DNA from: Bacteroidales bacterium | GTDB lineage: Bacteria > Bacteroidota > Bacteroidia > Bacteroidales > Muribaculaceae | DNA length: 43,529 nucleotides | Direction: 5' to 3' | Assembly: GCA_020860515.1 (NCBI GenBank) | Contig: JAJBUG010000034.1 | Span: 10,557 to 54,085, forward strand | Notes under the pieces: model-generated | The model's database searches: none | What the model was told of the DNA's origin: nothing | Seen by the model: only the letters and a program-made list of their open reading frames with translations | Shown here: piece after piece, positions 1 through 8,968 of the stretch | Position numbering within the stretch: the stretch's first letter is position 1 | Layout of the letters: every line of letters starts with the position of its first letter | Position numbers and translations under genes: made by a program

Positions 1-118
<118 letters not shown>

Positions 119-204
119 TTTTGAGGAAAAAATTTGTTCACCAGCTCTGCAGCCGCTAACTTTGCGAATGGAAACCAAAGGCCTCTGCCTCAGAGCGCAA
201 CGCT

Positions 205-235
205 AAAAAGCCTGGGCTGCTCCCGCAGACCAGGC
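205..235 (-). terminator. Rho-independent terminator, minus strand
   Basis: Read on the minus strand, 235-225 (GCCTGGTCTGC) pairs with 220-210 (GCAGCCCAGGC) with a single mismatch around a 4-base loop, and is followed at once by TTTTT (209-205). This is a textbook intrinsic terminator. It could end transcription from the 491-6570 operon or from the promoter at 270-300. Confidence 0.7.
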
Positions 236-263
236 CTCAATTCAAAAATGTTGTATTATCTTT
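205..263 (-). ncRNA. Candidate ~60-nt small RNA
   Basis: A TAACTTTG -7 element (277-270, minus) with TTTC 19 bases upstream would start RNA near 263. The intrinsic terminator ends at about 205. The transcript would therefore be about 60 nt and mostly the terminator hairpin, with no open reading frame. It could instead be an attenuated leader of a gene lost into the poly-C artefact. This is inference from promoter and terminator placement only. Confidence 0.25.
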
Positions 264-269
264 TCAATG

Positions 270-300
270 CAAAGTTACGAAATAGTTGCGAAAAAAGAAA
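270..300 (-). promoter_or_regulatory. Bacteroidetes-type promoter, minus strand
   Basis: On the minus strand TAACTTTG (277-270) fits the TAnnTTTG -7 consensus, and TTTC (300-297) sits 19 bases upstream as a near-match to the TTTG -33 element. Confidence 0.5.
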
Positions 301-490
301 TAAAGCGTCGATAGTTCAGGCCAATTGGCGTTAATGTGGCGCCATTATGGCTATTATATCTTCGGTTTTCCCATATGTGGTAAAATTTTAGCCGGCAATT
401 CGCCACCTTCGTAACCCATACCCTTGCGTATTCTCAGACCTCGAACCCGACAAGATCGACATCGGTCGAATGAACGGACCCAGCAATTGC

Positions 491-2776
491 TCATAAAGAG
501 TTCATTGAAGTTTTATCTTCCACATCGCGTATGCGCTGTTGGATTTCCAGCCATTCTTTCATAATTTTAAATATGCTGGGCTTGCGTGAGTAATCACCGT
601 AGCGATTTCCTCCGTCATCCAGATGGCGGATTACAAGATCCTGGATTTCTTTCTTGCTGAGAAGACCGTCAGGACTTAGAACATGCCGGATTGGCACCTT
701 GGTCCAAATGATCGAGCTGTTTTCATTTTCGGGAATGTGGCCTACAGCGTAACACCAGTCTTGGTCAGAAATCTGAGCCAAACGTATATGCATCAGGGGC
801 TCCAACACGCATTCTGTAATGCCAAGCGCGGGAATGCTTTGGTTTTTTATTGGAGCTGATAGGGTGACATGGAGAATACCCTTGGCTGCTTCCTTAAATG
901 CTCTGTTGAACTCATCTTTGTTATTGCCAACATAAGCCTTTTTCCATTTGGCAAAACGATTTGCTAATGCGCTGCGGGTAGTCAGTTCTTTGGATGTGAT
1001 GAGAGCTTCGATTTGGACCAATAATTCCGAATCCTCACAGACTTCTAATAAGGCATGATACACAGCGACAGGGTCAATCCGGTCCAAGCCCCAGTATCTC
1101 ATTATGCTCTCAATCTTATCATAATCAGCTCGAATGTATTCCGAAGGCTCGTATATCTGAATCCGGTTGCCGTCTTTGAGCAAAGCCACGATCTCTTGAG
1201 CATGGCGAGTGTTTTGGTACTTGCGCGTGTCAAAACTGACATTGCTAGCGTCAAGCCATACAGTAAGCTCATTTTTGTATTCTTTTACAGTTTTCATGGC
1301 AGCTTCCACTTTGCCGTCTTGCGTTATCGTGAATGTGGCCACATCCCAAACAGTCGGCCCCTTGCCCTTATTTTTTGAGGAGGGCTTGTTTGCGTAAAAC
1401 AGCTGACAGCCATGATACGAGTCCCGCTCGTCCTCAGGTATCTCAAGCCTCCAGGCAATATATTTCTCCTTCAGCTCTTGGGCGATTTTGTGCATCATCG
1501 CCTCCAAGCTTTTTTCAACCTTGCTCATCTTCCCTTTTCCAGAACAGAATAGGCAGTCAAGGTCTATCTTGCTTATGGCATCGTTTCCATTCTTTGATTT
1601 CTTGTTTTTAGGCAAGCTATCAGGTGTAAGGCCTTGAGCGGGAATGCCCAATTGGTACCAATGTTTGTGGCGCCGGTTATTCACTTCTTCAGAAAGGAGC
1701 TTCTTCGACAATTTGGCTTGTCTCTTCTCATTTTTGAGACTTGGGGCAAGGATGATTACGAAGTCAGGTGCATCCTGGGCCTCGGTGCATCCCCATACAT
1801 TCTGGAAGTAGGCTTTGACGATAGTCCTAAGCTGGTCAATTTGGAGACGCATGCTTTCACTCACAGTTGAAAGCTCTTCGATAAGAAACTTCTTGCCTTT
1901 TATCACAGCTGAGATTTCCTCATCCTCATTATCCTTTATGATTTTTGAAGCCTCCATGTCCTCCTGCTTGTCGGATATTCTGTCCTCATATTCAATCTTT
2001 ATGTAGGGCTTTATCCAATCGAAGAATTCAGTCTCAAACAAATTGATGATAGAAAGCTGGCAAGCTTCGAATTCCTTGTAGCTTTGGTTCACAAGATAAG
2101 GAATGTAATTTCGTTCTCTCTCCCATGTCTCGGGATACCCAATGCGGTACTCGGTATAGCCTTCTTTCTTTGAAGGATTGAATATAAGGCCATTGGGCCC
2201 CTTCTTGATCCAAATTGAATCTTCTTCTGCCGATTGCGGATCTTCGGCTCCAGCATCTTTCAGGATTTTGGTGAAAGTCATTGACTGAGTTTCCAATGAC
2301 TGATTGGGGGAAAGCGATATGGCCAATGCATGTAGCTTGTTGTCAGTTTTGTACTTTGTTTGCCATAGGGGATGGCCAATAAGCAGTTTGCCACGGTACA
2401 TCGAGAAAAACTTACTTGCGCCAGCGAAATGTCCCATCAGCAATTCGGTGTGGATCATTTGTTTGATCTCGATGATGTCATTTGGCCCTAATTTCTCTAT
2501 AGCTTCGCCATCATGAAGCCTTGAGTGCATTTCCTCAAGCTCGCAGCAATCTTCTTTTCTTATTGAGAGGATGAATGACATGGCATTCTTGCCTCTAACG
2601 AATTCTTCGAAGGAGAGCCCGAATGTTTCTAAGCCCGTGATTCTTGCGGCAGCATTGCCCGATTTTTCCACCAGCTTCTTTGTCTCCGGATCTGAAGGCA
2701 ATGTCAGGCGGAAGAAGCAGAAATCTGTCAGCATAGCACTGACTTTGGGTTCCGACTTGTAGGTGTAAGTTTTCAT
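491..2776 (-). CDS. Large protein coupled to helicase-nuclease; possible PIWI/MID-like
   Basis: This 761-residue protein has no family I recognise with certainty. It starts inside the stop of the helicase-nuclease gene (4-base ATGA overlap), so the two are translationally coupled and probably work together. Around residues 338-390 a hydrophobic strand is followed by HWYQLGIPAQ and, near 396-405, by NGNDAISKID. This order resembles the MID/PIWI junction of Argonaute-like proteins. Residues 457-462 and 476-490 could be the first strands of an RNase H fold, but the first catalytic Asp is not visible, so it would be inactive. There is a short Cys pair (LDCLFC, about 407-411). PIWI-type proteins of the pPIWI_RE group are known to pair with DinG-type helicases and REase domains, which agrees with the neighbour. 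The PIWI reading is inference. Confidence 0.85.
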   Translation of the reverse strand: MKTYTYKSEPKVSAMLTDFCFFRLTLPSDPETKKLVEKSGNAAARITGLETFGLSFEEFVRGKNAMSFILSIRKEDCCELEEMHSRLHDGEAIEKLGPNDIIEIKQMIHTELLMGHFAGASKFFSMYRGKLLIGHPLWQTKYKTDNKLHALAISLSPNQSLETQSMTFTKILKDAGAEDPQSAEEDSIWIKKGPNGLIFNPSKKEGYTEYRIGYPETWERERNYIPYLVNQSYKEFEACQLSIINLFETEFFDWIKPYIKIEYEDRISDKQEDMEASKIIKDNEDEEISAVIKGKKFLIEELSTVSESMRLQIDQLRTIVKAYFQNVWGCTEAQDAPDFVIILAPSLKNEKRQAKLSKKLLSEEVNNRRHKHWYQLGIPAQGLTPDSLPKNKKSKNGNDAISKIDLDCLFCSGKGKMSKVEKSLEAMMHKIAQELKEKYIAWRLEIPEDERDSYHGCQLFYANKPSSKNKGKGPTVWDVATFTITQDGKVEAAMKTVKEYKNELTVWLDASNVSFDTRKYQNTRHAQEIVALLKDGNRIQIYEPSEYIRADYDKIESIMRYWGLDRIDPVAVYHALLEVCEDSELLVQIEALITSKELTTRSALANRFAKWKKAYVGNNKDEFNRAFKEAAKGILHVTLSAPIKNQSIPALGITECVLEPLMHIRLAQISDQDWCYAVGHIPENENSSIIWTKVPIRHVLSPDGLLSKKEIQDLVIRHLDDGGNRYGDYSRKPSIFKIMKEWLEIQQRIRDVEDKTSMNSL

Positions 2777-5700
2777 TGCTCTTTCTTTATAATTTCGATT
2801 AGCTGTTTAATTATGGAATGGTTAAGTTCGCTTTCCACAGGATCTGCCAGTCCGTCAACGAAGAAGAAGCGCATCCCTTCTATGGTGGTTTCAATTACTG
2901 GAAGCACTGGCTTGCCTTTTTCCCAGCATGTGTTGACAATGATCAATGGGCCGCCCCATAGCTTGGCTTTTCGCAGGTACTCCTCTGGAATTTCTTGATC
3001 AGCGGAGGCCCAGAATCTCTTGTTTTTAGCATCTACTCCGACTTTGCCCCAAGCCATGTCATTCAGTTCCCATTGCGCATCAGACAATGGAGTAGGTTCA
3101 CCGACCTCATGCCTTATTACTGCTGGCACCACCAATTCACCGATTGCGCCTGAAAGAAGCTGCTGTCGAGCAGACGGCAGAAGGTAATAAGAGGCTCCAG
3201 GTGTCGGTTTAGTCTGCCACCCTTTTTCTTCGGCATAGGCTCTTATTATTGGAATCTTGAAGTAGCCTGCCATTCTCCAAGACTTAAGAGGATGATGGCT
3301 TTTGAAATTCCGCACTGATGAATAGTCGACATACAATTCCTTAAGTTCGTCAGGAAGAACCTCATAGTCTTCTTTTGGCAGATCTTGGTGGGATGCGGCA
3401 AACGTTTGCAGCTTGTTCCAAATTCGTCTTGCCTCAAGTTCGTCTTCCGTAGGCGCTTCTCCTTTTGCGGGACTGCAAGCCATCATCAACTTCTCCAGCT
3501 TTGCATTGAGCTTTTTGGAGCAGTTTCTAATGGAATCCTCAGATTCGTTCGATTGAATGTTGTTCAGAGCTTTCATCCGAGATACAGCGACCTCCTTGCC
3601 TATTTGATCCATGAGCATTTGTATTGTCTTGGTGAACAGCCTGGTGTCGGCAAGGGATGGCTCGGCACAGCACATCTGCAAAGCCGCCTTATGCGCTGCT
3701 CTTACTACGGTTGTAGAAGGGGAAGCCTCGTGGCGAGTGCCTCTTCCCAATGCCTGCTTCTGGAGGCTGCGGTAACTTTCTCTGGCCTGCATAGTGCTAT
3801 TAACCCATCCGGCGATTACCATGCGACGATGCTGCAACCATTCAGGCATCATTTCTTTCCCCATATCAATAGATTCCAGAATGGCTCTTAAAGATTTCCG
3901 ATATTGAGGTAGGCTGAGCTCTTTTTCTTTGAAAAGGTTGGTCAGGATCCGAATACCATGGAAGGCATTCTCGTCGCCGCTCATATCGGTTGGGAAGTAG
4001 CCAGTGCCTTCACCCAGGAAGAACATCCCCCAATTGGTCATCTTGGGCATTATGCCTTTCTCCTTAGCGTTAGGAGATAGCATTACTGGAATGCCTATGC
4101 TCTCGGAGGGGAATCCCGGCGAAAGACCTGCACCCGCAGTCTTGTACGATGTCAGCACCAAGGTTTTTATGCCTCGCTTGGCATTTTCCTCGGCCTTGTT
4201 CACGGCAATCTTATATTGCTCATCGCCTTCGCCGAAGCAGATTTCTATTGATCTTCCACCGGCTGCTTCTAGCATCCAACGCGTCAATTGTGCCCCAGCT
4301 TCATCCTGATCGGTTTTAAGACCTTTAGAGATATGTGTGCTCCAGAAAAACTGCGTGAATGCGAAGGCACCCATCTGATCTTCTTGCGCAGCGAATTCCT
4401 TGCAGAATTTCAGCAAGTCAATCAGACGTTGCAGGGTGTTCTTATTGCTATTTATGTCAGCATTGTAGGCGTTGAGGATTTCATCCGCGATTGAGGGTAC
4501 TAATTGCTTTATGGTTGCATCTAAGTGCTCTTTTTCCACCAAAGGATATGACAGAGCATCAACTATCGTGTCGGGCTCTTTATTCCAGCAATATGCCTGG
4601 ATTTTCTTCAATTCTTCCTTTTTCAGTTTCTTGACTTGGATTTTATAGCGTGATAGTTCGCCTTTTAAAAATTTCCAGTTGAAATTTCCGCTCAAATCCA
4701 TTTTCGAAGCCGTAGCAGATGCGCAAACTATGCTCCAAGAAGCTGTGGCAACCTCTATCATTATGCCTTCTGGCAATATGCTGCGAGCATTGGTGGAGAT
4801 GATGCAGTCTCCCGGATGGTTGGTGTTTATGGATGTAAGGCGGAATCCTCGCGCGTAAATCGACTCCTTATCCGCTATCTTCATTCTCATGGGAGCGATT
4901 GGAAAGAAGTCTTTTCTGGCCAAACTGAGCAAAGCCTTTGCTTGCTCTCGGGTGAGATCCAAATAGGCGCATAGCTCTATAAATAGTGCATCCGAAGACT
5001 TGCGTTGATAATAAGCCCTTTCCTCCTTCTTGTATTTTTCTTGTTCTTTGAGATTAAGCTTTTCCCATTCCACGGCTGTATAGAGCATGCGGAGACCAAT
5101 TTTTCGGAGTATCTTTAGCAGATAGTAGTAATAGCGCCCTGGAGTCAGAGGCTCAAGCTTATTCTTGGAAATCTCTTCAGATATGTTCTCTTCCTCCAAT
5201 ATAGTACCGTCGGCCTCTTCCGCTTTTTCCAAACTTTCCTTTCCATCCTTATTCGCATATGCCTTTTGGTCGGGCATAAGGTAATCAATGCGTTCATCAT
5301 TCTTGATTATCGTGCGAACGCCAGTATAAACATTTTCAGATGCCGTCAGGAACTTTATGGCGGGATAGGATGTGCTTCCGTCAAAGTTTAGGAAACTTAG
5401 GCGCTCACCGAATGGAAGCTGTTTGTTGTCTTCCGTTATTATATTTTTAATTTTGGCGGTAAGTTTCTGAAATGTCTTTCTCACGTAGTGATAGCTTCTG
5501 CCTTCGGTAATCATCATCAGCTTGCCTATGTTGCTGTCGATAAGCCGGATGTATTTGTTGAGGTCAACCAGTCTTTCAGGCAGGCTGCTGTAAAGGCTTT
5601 CGACCGCAGCTTTGTACACAGCATCGCATTCGTCGAAGAGCCAGCATCGATTCTTCGGAAGGATTCGCCAAGCTCCCAGTTCTTTGGTTATGGGGTGGGA

Positions 5701-6570
5701 TATTTCCTGCACCCATTTGGCCGCCGACAAGAGTATGAGCTGCTTATTATGGAAGGTCAGCTCCGGAAATATGTGGGAAAGGAAAGGGTAGGATTCTACT
5801 ATCTTATCACAAATCTGGCTCATTCGTTCTTCTCTTTCCTCAGCGTTAACGCTCATGAACTCAGGATCAAAGAATCTCTGAACCACAAATTTTGTGACGG
5901 CCCATTGGTACATGTTGAGCTCTTTTCTCAAATCCTCGGTGTAACGGTCGCTCATTTCTTCCGACCGACTGCGTTTCTTGTTTGGGGTATTGGCCCGGTC
6001 CAATTCATTGAAAATGGACTTTATCTTTTCCAAGGCATCCTTTAATGGAATAGTCCACCGCTCTTCTTCTTTGAATAGGGTAACTTCTCCCTTATGCCAT
6101 GTCTGCGCTTTCGGAATATCGATTGGCTTCGAAGCTGACAAAAAAGCTTTGCAGATGTTCTTGTCATTCAGAGCTTCTCGCCAAATGTCATCCTTGCTTT
6201 TCCACCATAAAATAGAGGATTCAACCAATTCTCTATCATTCTCATCCAAATTGTTCACTTTGGCCAGCATGTCATAAGCCTTCCAAACGGCCTCAAGGAA
6301 GCCGCTTACATCATCAAGGTTGTTCCTATTGGGCGCAACAGCTATGAAACCGAGGTTTCTGCCCTCCAATATGAAGAGAACTGCAATCATTGCCATTGTA
6401 AAGGTCTTTCCCGACCCCGTGGCACAGTCGTTGACTGAGAACCTTTTTTCCGATACGATGGCTTCGTACATCGTATCGAACATCACTGTCTTGCATTCAT
6501 CAGGAATCTTGATCGAACGCGCTTTGACGCCCAGGTCAGGTTCTTCATATTTGTTTACGCAAATTTCCAT
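2773..6570 (-). CDS. SF2 helicase (DinG/XPD-like) fused to PD-(D/E)XK nuclease
   Basis: Numbered from this start, Walker A (ATGSGKT) lies at about 50-56, a DECD motif II at 313-316, an SAT motif (CASATAS) near 616-622 and a motif VI-like QALGRGTRH at 939-947. These mark a superfamily 2 helicase of DinG/XPD style. The C-terminus carries a nuclease core: Glu in GAIGE (about 1145), Asp near 1171 and D-x-K in GVDAKN (1180-1182), the PD-(D/E)XK pattern. It probably unwinds and cuts DNA or RNA/DNA hybrids with its coupled partner, in a defence-like role. The open frame extends upstream to 6654, but a promoter (6650-6619) lies inside that extension, so I chose the ATG at 6570; 6609 and 6654 remain possible. 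No Fe-S cysteine cluster is evident. Confidence 0.85.
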   Translation of the reverse strand: MEICVNKYEEPDLGVKARSIKIPDECKTVMFDTMYEAIVSEKRFSVNDCATGSGKTFTMAMIAVLFILEGRNLGFIAVAPNRNNLDDVSGFLEAVWKAYDMLAKVNNLDENDRELVESSILWWKSKDDIWREALNDKNICKAFLSASKPIDIPKAQTWHKGEVTLFKEEERWTIPLKDALEKIKSIFNELDRANTPNKKRSRSEEMSDRYTEDLRKELNMYQWAVTKFVVQRFFDPEFMSVNAEEREERMSQICDKIVESYPFLSHIFPELTFHNKQLILLSAAKWVQEISHPITKELGAWRILPKNRCWLFDECDAVYKAAVESLYSSLPERLVDLNKYIRLIDSNIGKLMMITEGRSYHYVRKTFQKLTAKIKNIITEDNKQLPFGERLSFLNFDGSTSYPAIKFLTASENVYTGVRTIIKNDERIDYLMPDQKAYANKDGKESLEKAEEADGTILEEENISEEISKNKLEPLTPGRYYYYLLKILRKIGLRMLYTAVEWEKLNLKEQEKYKKEERAYYQRKSSDALFIELCAYLDLTREQAKALLSLARKDFFPIAPMRMKIADKESIYARGFRLTSINTNHPGDCIISTNARSILPEGIMIEVATASWSIVCASATASKMDLSGNFNWKFLKGELSRYKIQVKKLKKEELKKIQAYCWNKEPDTIVDALSYPLVEKEHLDATIKQLVPSIADEILNAYNADINSNKNTLQRLIDLLKFCKEFAAQEDQMGAFAFTQFFWSTHISKGLKTDQDEAGAQLTRWMLEAAGGRSIEICFGEGDEQYKIAVNKAEENAKRGIKTLVLTSYKTAGAGLSPGFPSESIGIPVMLSPNAKEKGIMPKMTNWGMFFLGEGTGYFPTDMSGDENAFHGIRILTNLFKEKELSLPQYRKSLRAILESIDMGKEMMPEWLQHRRMVIAGWVNSTMQARESYRSLQKQALGRGTRHEASPSTTVVRAAHKAALQMCCAEPSLADTRLFTKTIQMLMDQIGKEVAVSRMKALNNIQSNESEDSIRNCSKKLNAKLEKLMMACSPAKGEAPTEDELEARRIWNKLQTFAASHQDLPKEDYEVLPDELKELYVDYSSVRNFKSHHPLKSWRMAGYFKIPIIRAYAEEKGWQTKPTPGASYYLLPSARQQLLSGAIGELVVPAVIRHEVGEPTPLSDAQWELNDMAWGKVGVDAKNKRFWASADQEIPEEYLRKAKLWGGPLIIVNTCWEKGKPVLPVIETTIEGMRFFFVDGLADPVESELNHSIIKQLIEIIKKEQ

Positions 6571-6618
6571 ATCGCGTGATTTTAGATTTGGTTTGGCCAA
6601 CAATAGCATTGGTTCGCG

Positions 6619-6650
6619 CAAATATAAATCATATGGTGTGTAAAAATCAA
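6619..6650 (-). promoter_or_regulatory. Promoter of helicase-nuclease operon
   Basis: On the minus strand TTG (6650-6648) is followed after 21 bases by TATATTTG (6626-6619), matching TAnnTTTG. Transcription would begin near 6611, upstream of the ATG at 6570. Confidence 0.5.
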
Positions 6651-6722
6651 GCACATATAATTTAAAATATGTTAATACAACAAGTTATACTCATAAATTA
6701 TGTTCAAATGGGAATTATTTCG

Positions 6723-6730
6723 TAATTTTG
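6723..6730 (+). promoter_or_regulatory. Promoter -7 element of the YggL-like gene
   Basis: TAATTTTG followed by C matches TAnnTTTG and lies 24 bases before the ATG at 6755. It is divergent from the helicase promoter. No clear TTTG -33 element is present. Confidence 0.5.
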
Positions 6731-6754
6731 CAAACAATGTAACCCTTTTATTGA

Positions 6755-7144
6755 ATGAAGAAAAGACTACGCAAGAAGCTGCATGTGGCAGAGTATGCCC
6801 AGTATGGAATTATGGTGGGTGTTAAGCCAGGTGAGAGCCCTGGCAACAAAATCACCGGAATCATAATCGATGTGGCCGACAAGCACGGCATCGCTGCCTG
6901 GGGCGGTGGAGGCGGCTTTTTCATTATGCCCCACATGGATCCCAACTATGAGATACCGACCTTTGTGTCGCAAATGTCAATGGCCATAGCCATTGAGCAC
7001 TCCGATAATGATAGCATGATATTCTGCCTCTTTGACCCCAAGTCGCAGTCTGTAGATGGTCCAGTAGCCAATGCAGTCAGGGATGCCCTTGCTGGCTACG
7101 ACTTTAAAATCAATCCCAGAATCAGCCTCTGGCATAAAATTTGA
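6755..7144 (+). CDS. YggL-like 50S ribosome-binding family protein
   Basis: The 129-residue product opens with a basic RLRKKLHVAEY segment very like the N-terminus of YggL/DUF469 proteins, which bind the large ribosomal subunit. The remainder is a small alpha/beta domain with a Gly-rich turn at about 49-54. The length is typical of the family (about 110-130 residues). It is likely cytosolic and monocistronic or followed by a tiny overlapping frame. The family assignment rests mainly on the N-terminal motif, and the C-terminal two thirds are divergent. Confidence 0.75.
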   Translation: MKKRLRKKLHVAEYAQYGIMVGVKPGESPGNKITGIIIDVADKHGIAAWGGGGGFFIMPHMDPNYEIPTFVSQMSMAIAIEHSDNDSMIFCLFDPKSQSVDGPVANAVRDALAGYDFKINPRISLWHKI

Positions 7145-7272
7145 ACCGTCCAAGTGTCGAATGGCCAAAGAACCATAAATTAAACTTAACCACTACAACC
7201 GATGAAGTAAATGTTAAGACAGGCTTTGATGAGATGCGCAAGCGCGTCTATGCCTCCTATGCCGGAGGATAA
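7141..7272 (+). CDS. Possible 43-residue small protein, TTG start
   Basis: A 44-codon frame begins with TTG that overlaps the TGA stop of the YggL-like gene by four bases (TTGA) and ends at TAA 7270-7272. The composition is protein-like, with a charged C-terminal half (GFDEMRKRVYASY). TTG starts are rare in Bacteroidales and no homologue is recognised, so it may be a gene remnant. Confidence 0.2.
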   Translation: MNRPSVEWPKNHKLNLTTTTDEVNVKTGFDEMRKRVYASYAGG

Positions 7273-7328
7273 GTCGGTCTAATTTGGTGAAAGTTACGAA
7301 CGCATTTGAACTTTAAAAACGCTCAGCT

Positions 7329-8099
7329 ATGCGACTGCAATATGCTTCTGACCTCCATTTGGAGTTTTCGTCCAACTCAGCCTTCTTGGCTGAAAATCCT
7401 TTGAAGCCTGCGGGTGACGTCCTCGTGCTCGCAGGCGACATCGCGCTGTTTGGCAAGGCGAAATACCGCCGACATCCCTTCTTCGACTGGTGCACCGACA
7501 ATTATTCGAACTTTTGGATAACCCCAGGAAATCACGAATATTACGAGGGAACAGAGCTCTCATTGTCTCAAGTGGATTTTGAAGAGCTACTGCGCGAAAA
7601 CGTACGCTACATCAACAACAAATCGGTTGTGATAGGGGATTCGGAGCTGTTTTTCTCCACAATGTGGTCGCCAATCGATCCAAAGCACATTTGGGATGTG
7701 CAGGGAGGCCTTAACGACTGCTACCGCATCAGGTATCAGGGTCGCGGCTTCAATGCCCACGACTACGCCAAGGTGCATTCTCTGTCTTTGAATTGGCTGC
7801 AGTCCGCCCTTGCCAATTCGCAGGCCAAAAGAAAAGTGGTAGTAACCCACCATTGCCCGACGATGAGATTTCCCGACCCCCGGTTTCCTGACAGTCCGAT
7901 CAATTCCGCCTTCTGCGTAGCCCTGGACAGCTTTGTAGAGGCAAGTAAGATAGACTATTGGATTTACGGCCATACCCACTACAACGGAGGAAACAATAAG
8001 AAGATAGGCAACACTACTTTACTCACCAACCAGCTCGGCTATGTAAAATATGGCGAGCATGCAGCTTTCAAGTCCGACGCTTTTATTGATTTAGGATGA
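7329..8099 (+). CDS. Calcineurin-like metallophosphoesterase
   Basis: This 256-residue protein has the full metallophosphoesterase signature: D8-x-H10, GD at 36-37, GNHE at 67-70, His 174-175 in VTHH, and GHTH at 214-217. These residues bind two metal ions and hydrolyse phosphoester bonds. The length and motif spacing match small cytosolic phosphoesterases of the Icc/YfcE-like type. The true substrate (cyclic nucleotide, nucleic acid or phosphoprotein) cannot be told from sequence. No signal peptide is seen and it appears monocistronic. The following 410 bases are non-coding mobile-element remains. Confidence 0.95.
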   Translation: MRLQYASDLHLEFSSNSAFLAENPLKPAGDVLVLAGDIALFGKAKYRRHPFFDWCTDNYSNFWITPGNHEYYEGTELSLSQVDFEELLRENVRYINNKSVVIGDSELFFSTMWSPIDPKHIWDVQGGLNDCYRIRYQGRGFNAHDYAKVHSLSLNWLQSALANSQAKRKVVVTHHCPTMRFPDPRFPDSPINSAFCVALDSFVEASKIDYWIYGHTHYNGGNNKKIGNTTLLTNQLGYVKYGEHAAFKSDAFIDLG

Positions 8100-8178
8100 T
8101 ATTGTAGAATCTAGCAGATTCCTCAGAGGTTTAAGTTTCAAAATTGTTGATGATTTTCGTATAAATCAATAAAAATCA

Positions 8179-8186
8179 TAACTTTG
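8179..8186 (+). promoter_or_regulatory. Promoter -7 element inside the element
   Basis: TAACTTTG followed by C fits TAnnTTTG and precedes the ATG of the decayed transposase fragment (8204) by 17 bases. The -33 region is only approximate. Confidence 0.4.
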
Positions 8187-8203
8187 CAGTATTTTTTGAC
8201 GAA

Positions 8204-8307
8204 ATGAATAAAAACAGTGCCCAAAATGTGGATGCAGAAGCATAGTTAGGAATGGCAGGGCCTTCGAGGATTGGGAGGCCAAAACACTTCCCTCAAGGAT
8301 CATATGA
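8204..8307 (+). pseudogene. Decayed transposase N-terminus (zinc ribbon)
   Basis: From 8218 one frame reads CPKCGCRSIVRNGR, the CxxC zinc-ribbon start typical of IS1-like and related transposases, and runs to a stop at 8305. The likely ATG (8204) is in another frame, so at least one frameshift separates start and zinc ribbon. Nothing of the catalytic domain remains. The fragment sits inside the 297-bp inverted-repeat element. Confidence 0.5.
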
Positions 8308-8509
8308 TGCGACACAGAGGCATTGCCATAGAAAAAAGGAAAGTCGTCATTATTGAGTTCTTGAACGCTCATAATTCAAAGCATATTAAATGATTATGTC
8401 TGTTTTATCAACAATTTTGAAACTTAATACCCTTATGGGCAGAAAATATCAACAATTTTGAGACTTATACCTAAATTTTACACATTTGGGTGTATTGGTC
8501 GATGATTAT

Positions 8510-8968
8510 TTACTCCATGAGAGTCTTTTGGCTGTCCAAGGCCTCCTGGCCGTCAAACAAAGAGCGTTGAGGGGTAGCACCACTTTCATTGCTCTTCTTT
8601 TTCCTTTTCTTTTGATTAGGCGGGGCAGGCGTTGAATTATTCTCGATGGGGTTAGGCATCGTTTTCAAGTGTGCCGCTTTGCCTTTGGATGGCTTTTTGC
8701 CAGACTTGCATTTTTCCCAGCGAATATTAGCGGCACGCCTTGTATTCTCACTCTTTTCATGCGCGCGCGTGCGAATTCGGTCCAGTTTGTTCTGCAGAGC
8801 GTGAAAGACTGCATTTGCAACTTGGCTCTTATGGTTCGGGCAAACGCCATCGACGAGATAATTCATGCAGTCGTAAAGCACCTGCAAGCCAAGCATTTTG
8901 TCTTCTTCCATCAAGCTCTGAGCAAATCCGAACAGATCCTTCAATATTTCCATTTCCCCGTTAGTCAT
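8510..8968 (-). CDS. Hypothetical protein, basic Lys-rich C-terminus
   Basis: This 152-residue protein starts at an ATG that overlaps the stop of the upstream 58-residue gene (ATGACTAA), which is why I prefer it to the in-frame ATG at 9007. Residues 1-60 are predicted helical, followed by a segment (TRRAANIRWEKCKSG) reminiscent of the basic ends of phage or plasmid replication-associated proteins. The C-terminal 60 residues are low-complexity Lys/Pro/Ser. No enzymatic motif is seen. It may belong to a mobile or accessory locus. Confidence 0.65.
   Translation of the reverse strand: MTNGEMEILKDLFGFAQSLMEEDKMLGLQVLYDCMNYLVDGVCPNHKSQVANAVFHALQNKLDRIRTRAHEKSENTRRAANIRWEKCKSGKKPSKGKAAHLKTMPNPIENNSTPAPPNQKKRKKKSNESGATPQRSLFDGQEALDSQKTLME

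Larger units (their letters stand above)
119..490. other. Gene-free stretch downstream of the helicase unit
   Basis: No convincing gene is seen. The stretch holds a minus-strand promoter-like site (270-300) and a strong minus-strand terminator hairpin (205-235). From about 390 to 487 a plus-strand frame stays open for roughly 33 codons but has no sensible start, so it may be the tail of a lost gene. Confidence 0.5.
8131..8427. mobile_element. 297-bp inverted-repeat element (MITE-like)
   Basis: A perfect 21-bp terminal inverted repeat bounds the element: 8131-8151 is the reverse complement of 8407-8427. Inside are a Bacteroidetes promoter and the decayed 5' end of a zinc-ribbon transposase. 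A third copy of the right end with one change lies just outside at 8448-8467. This looks like an internally deleted insertion sequence that could be moved in trans. Confidence 0.7.

Noticed and set aside
134..334. 66-codon plus-strand frame near the left edge
   Set aside because: It runs through the minus-strand terminator hairpin and promoter, has no promoter of its own and has low protein-like character.
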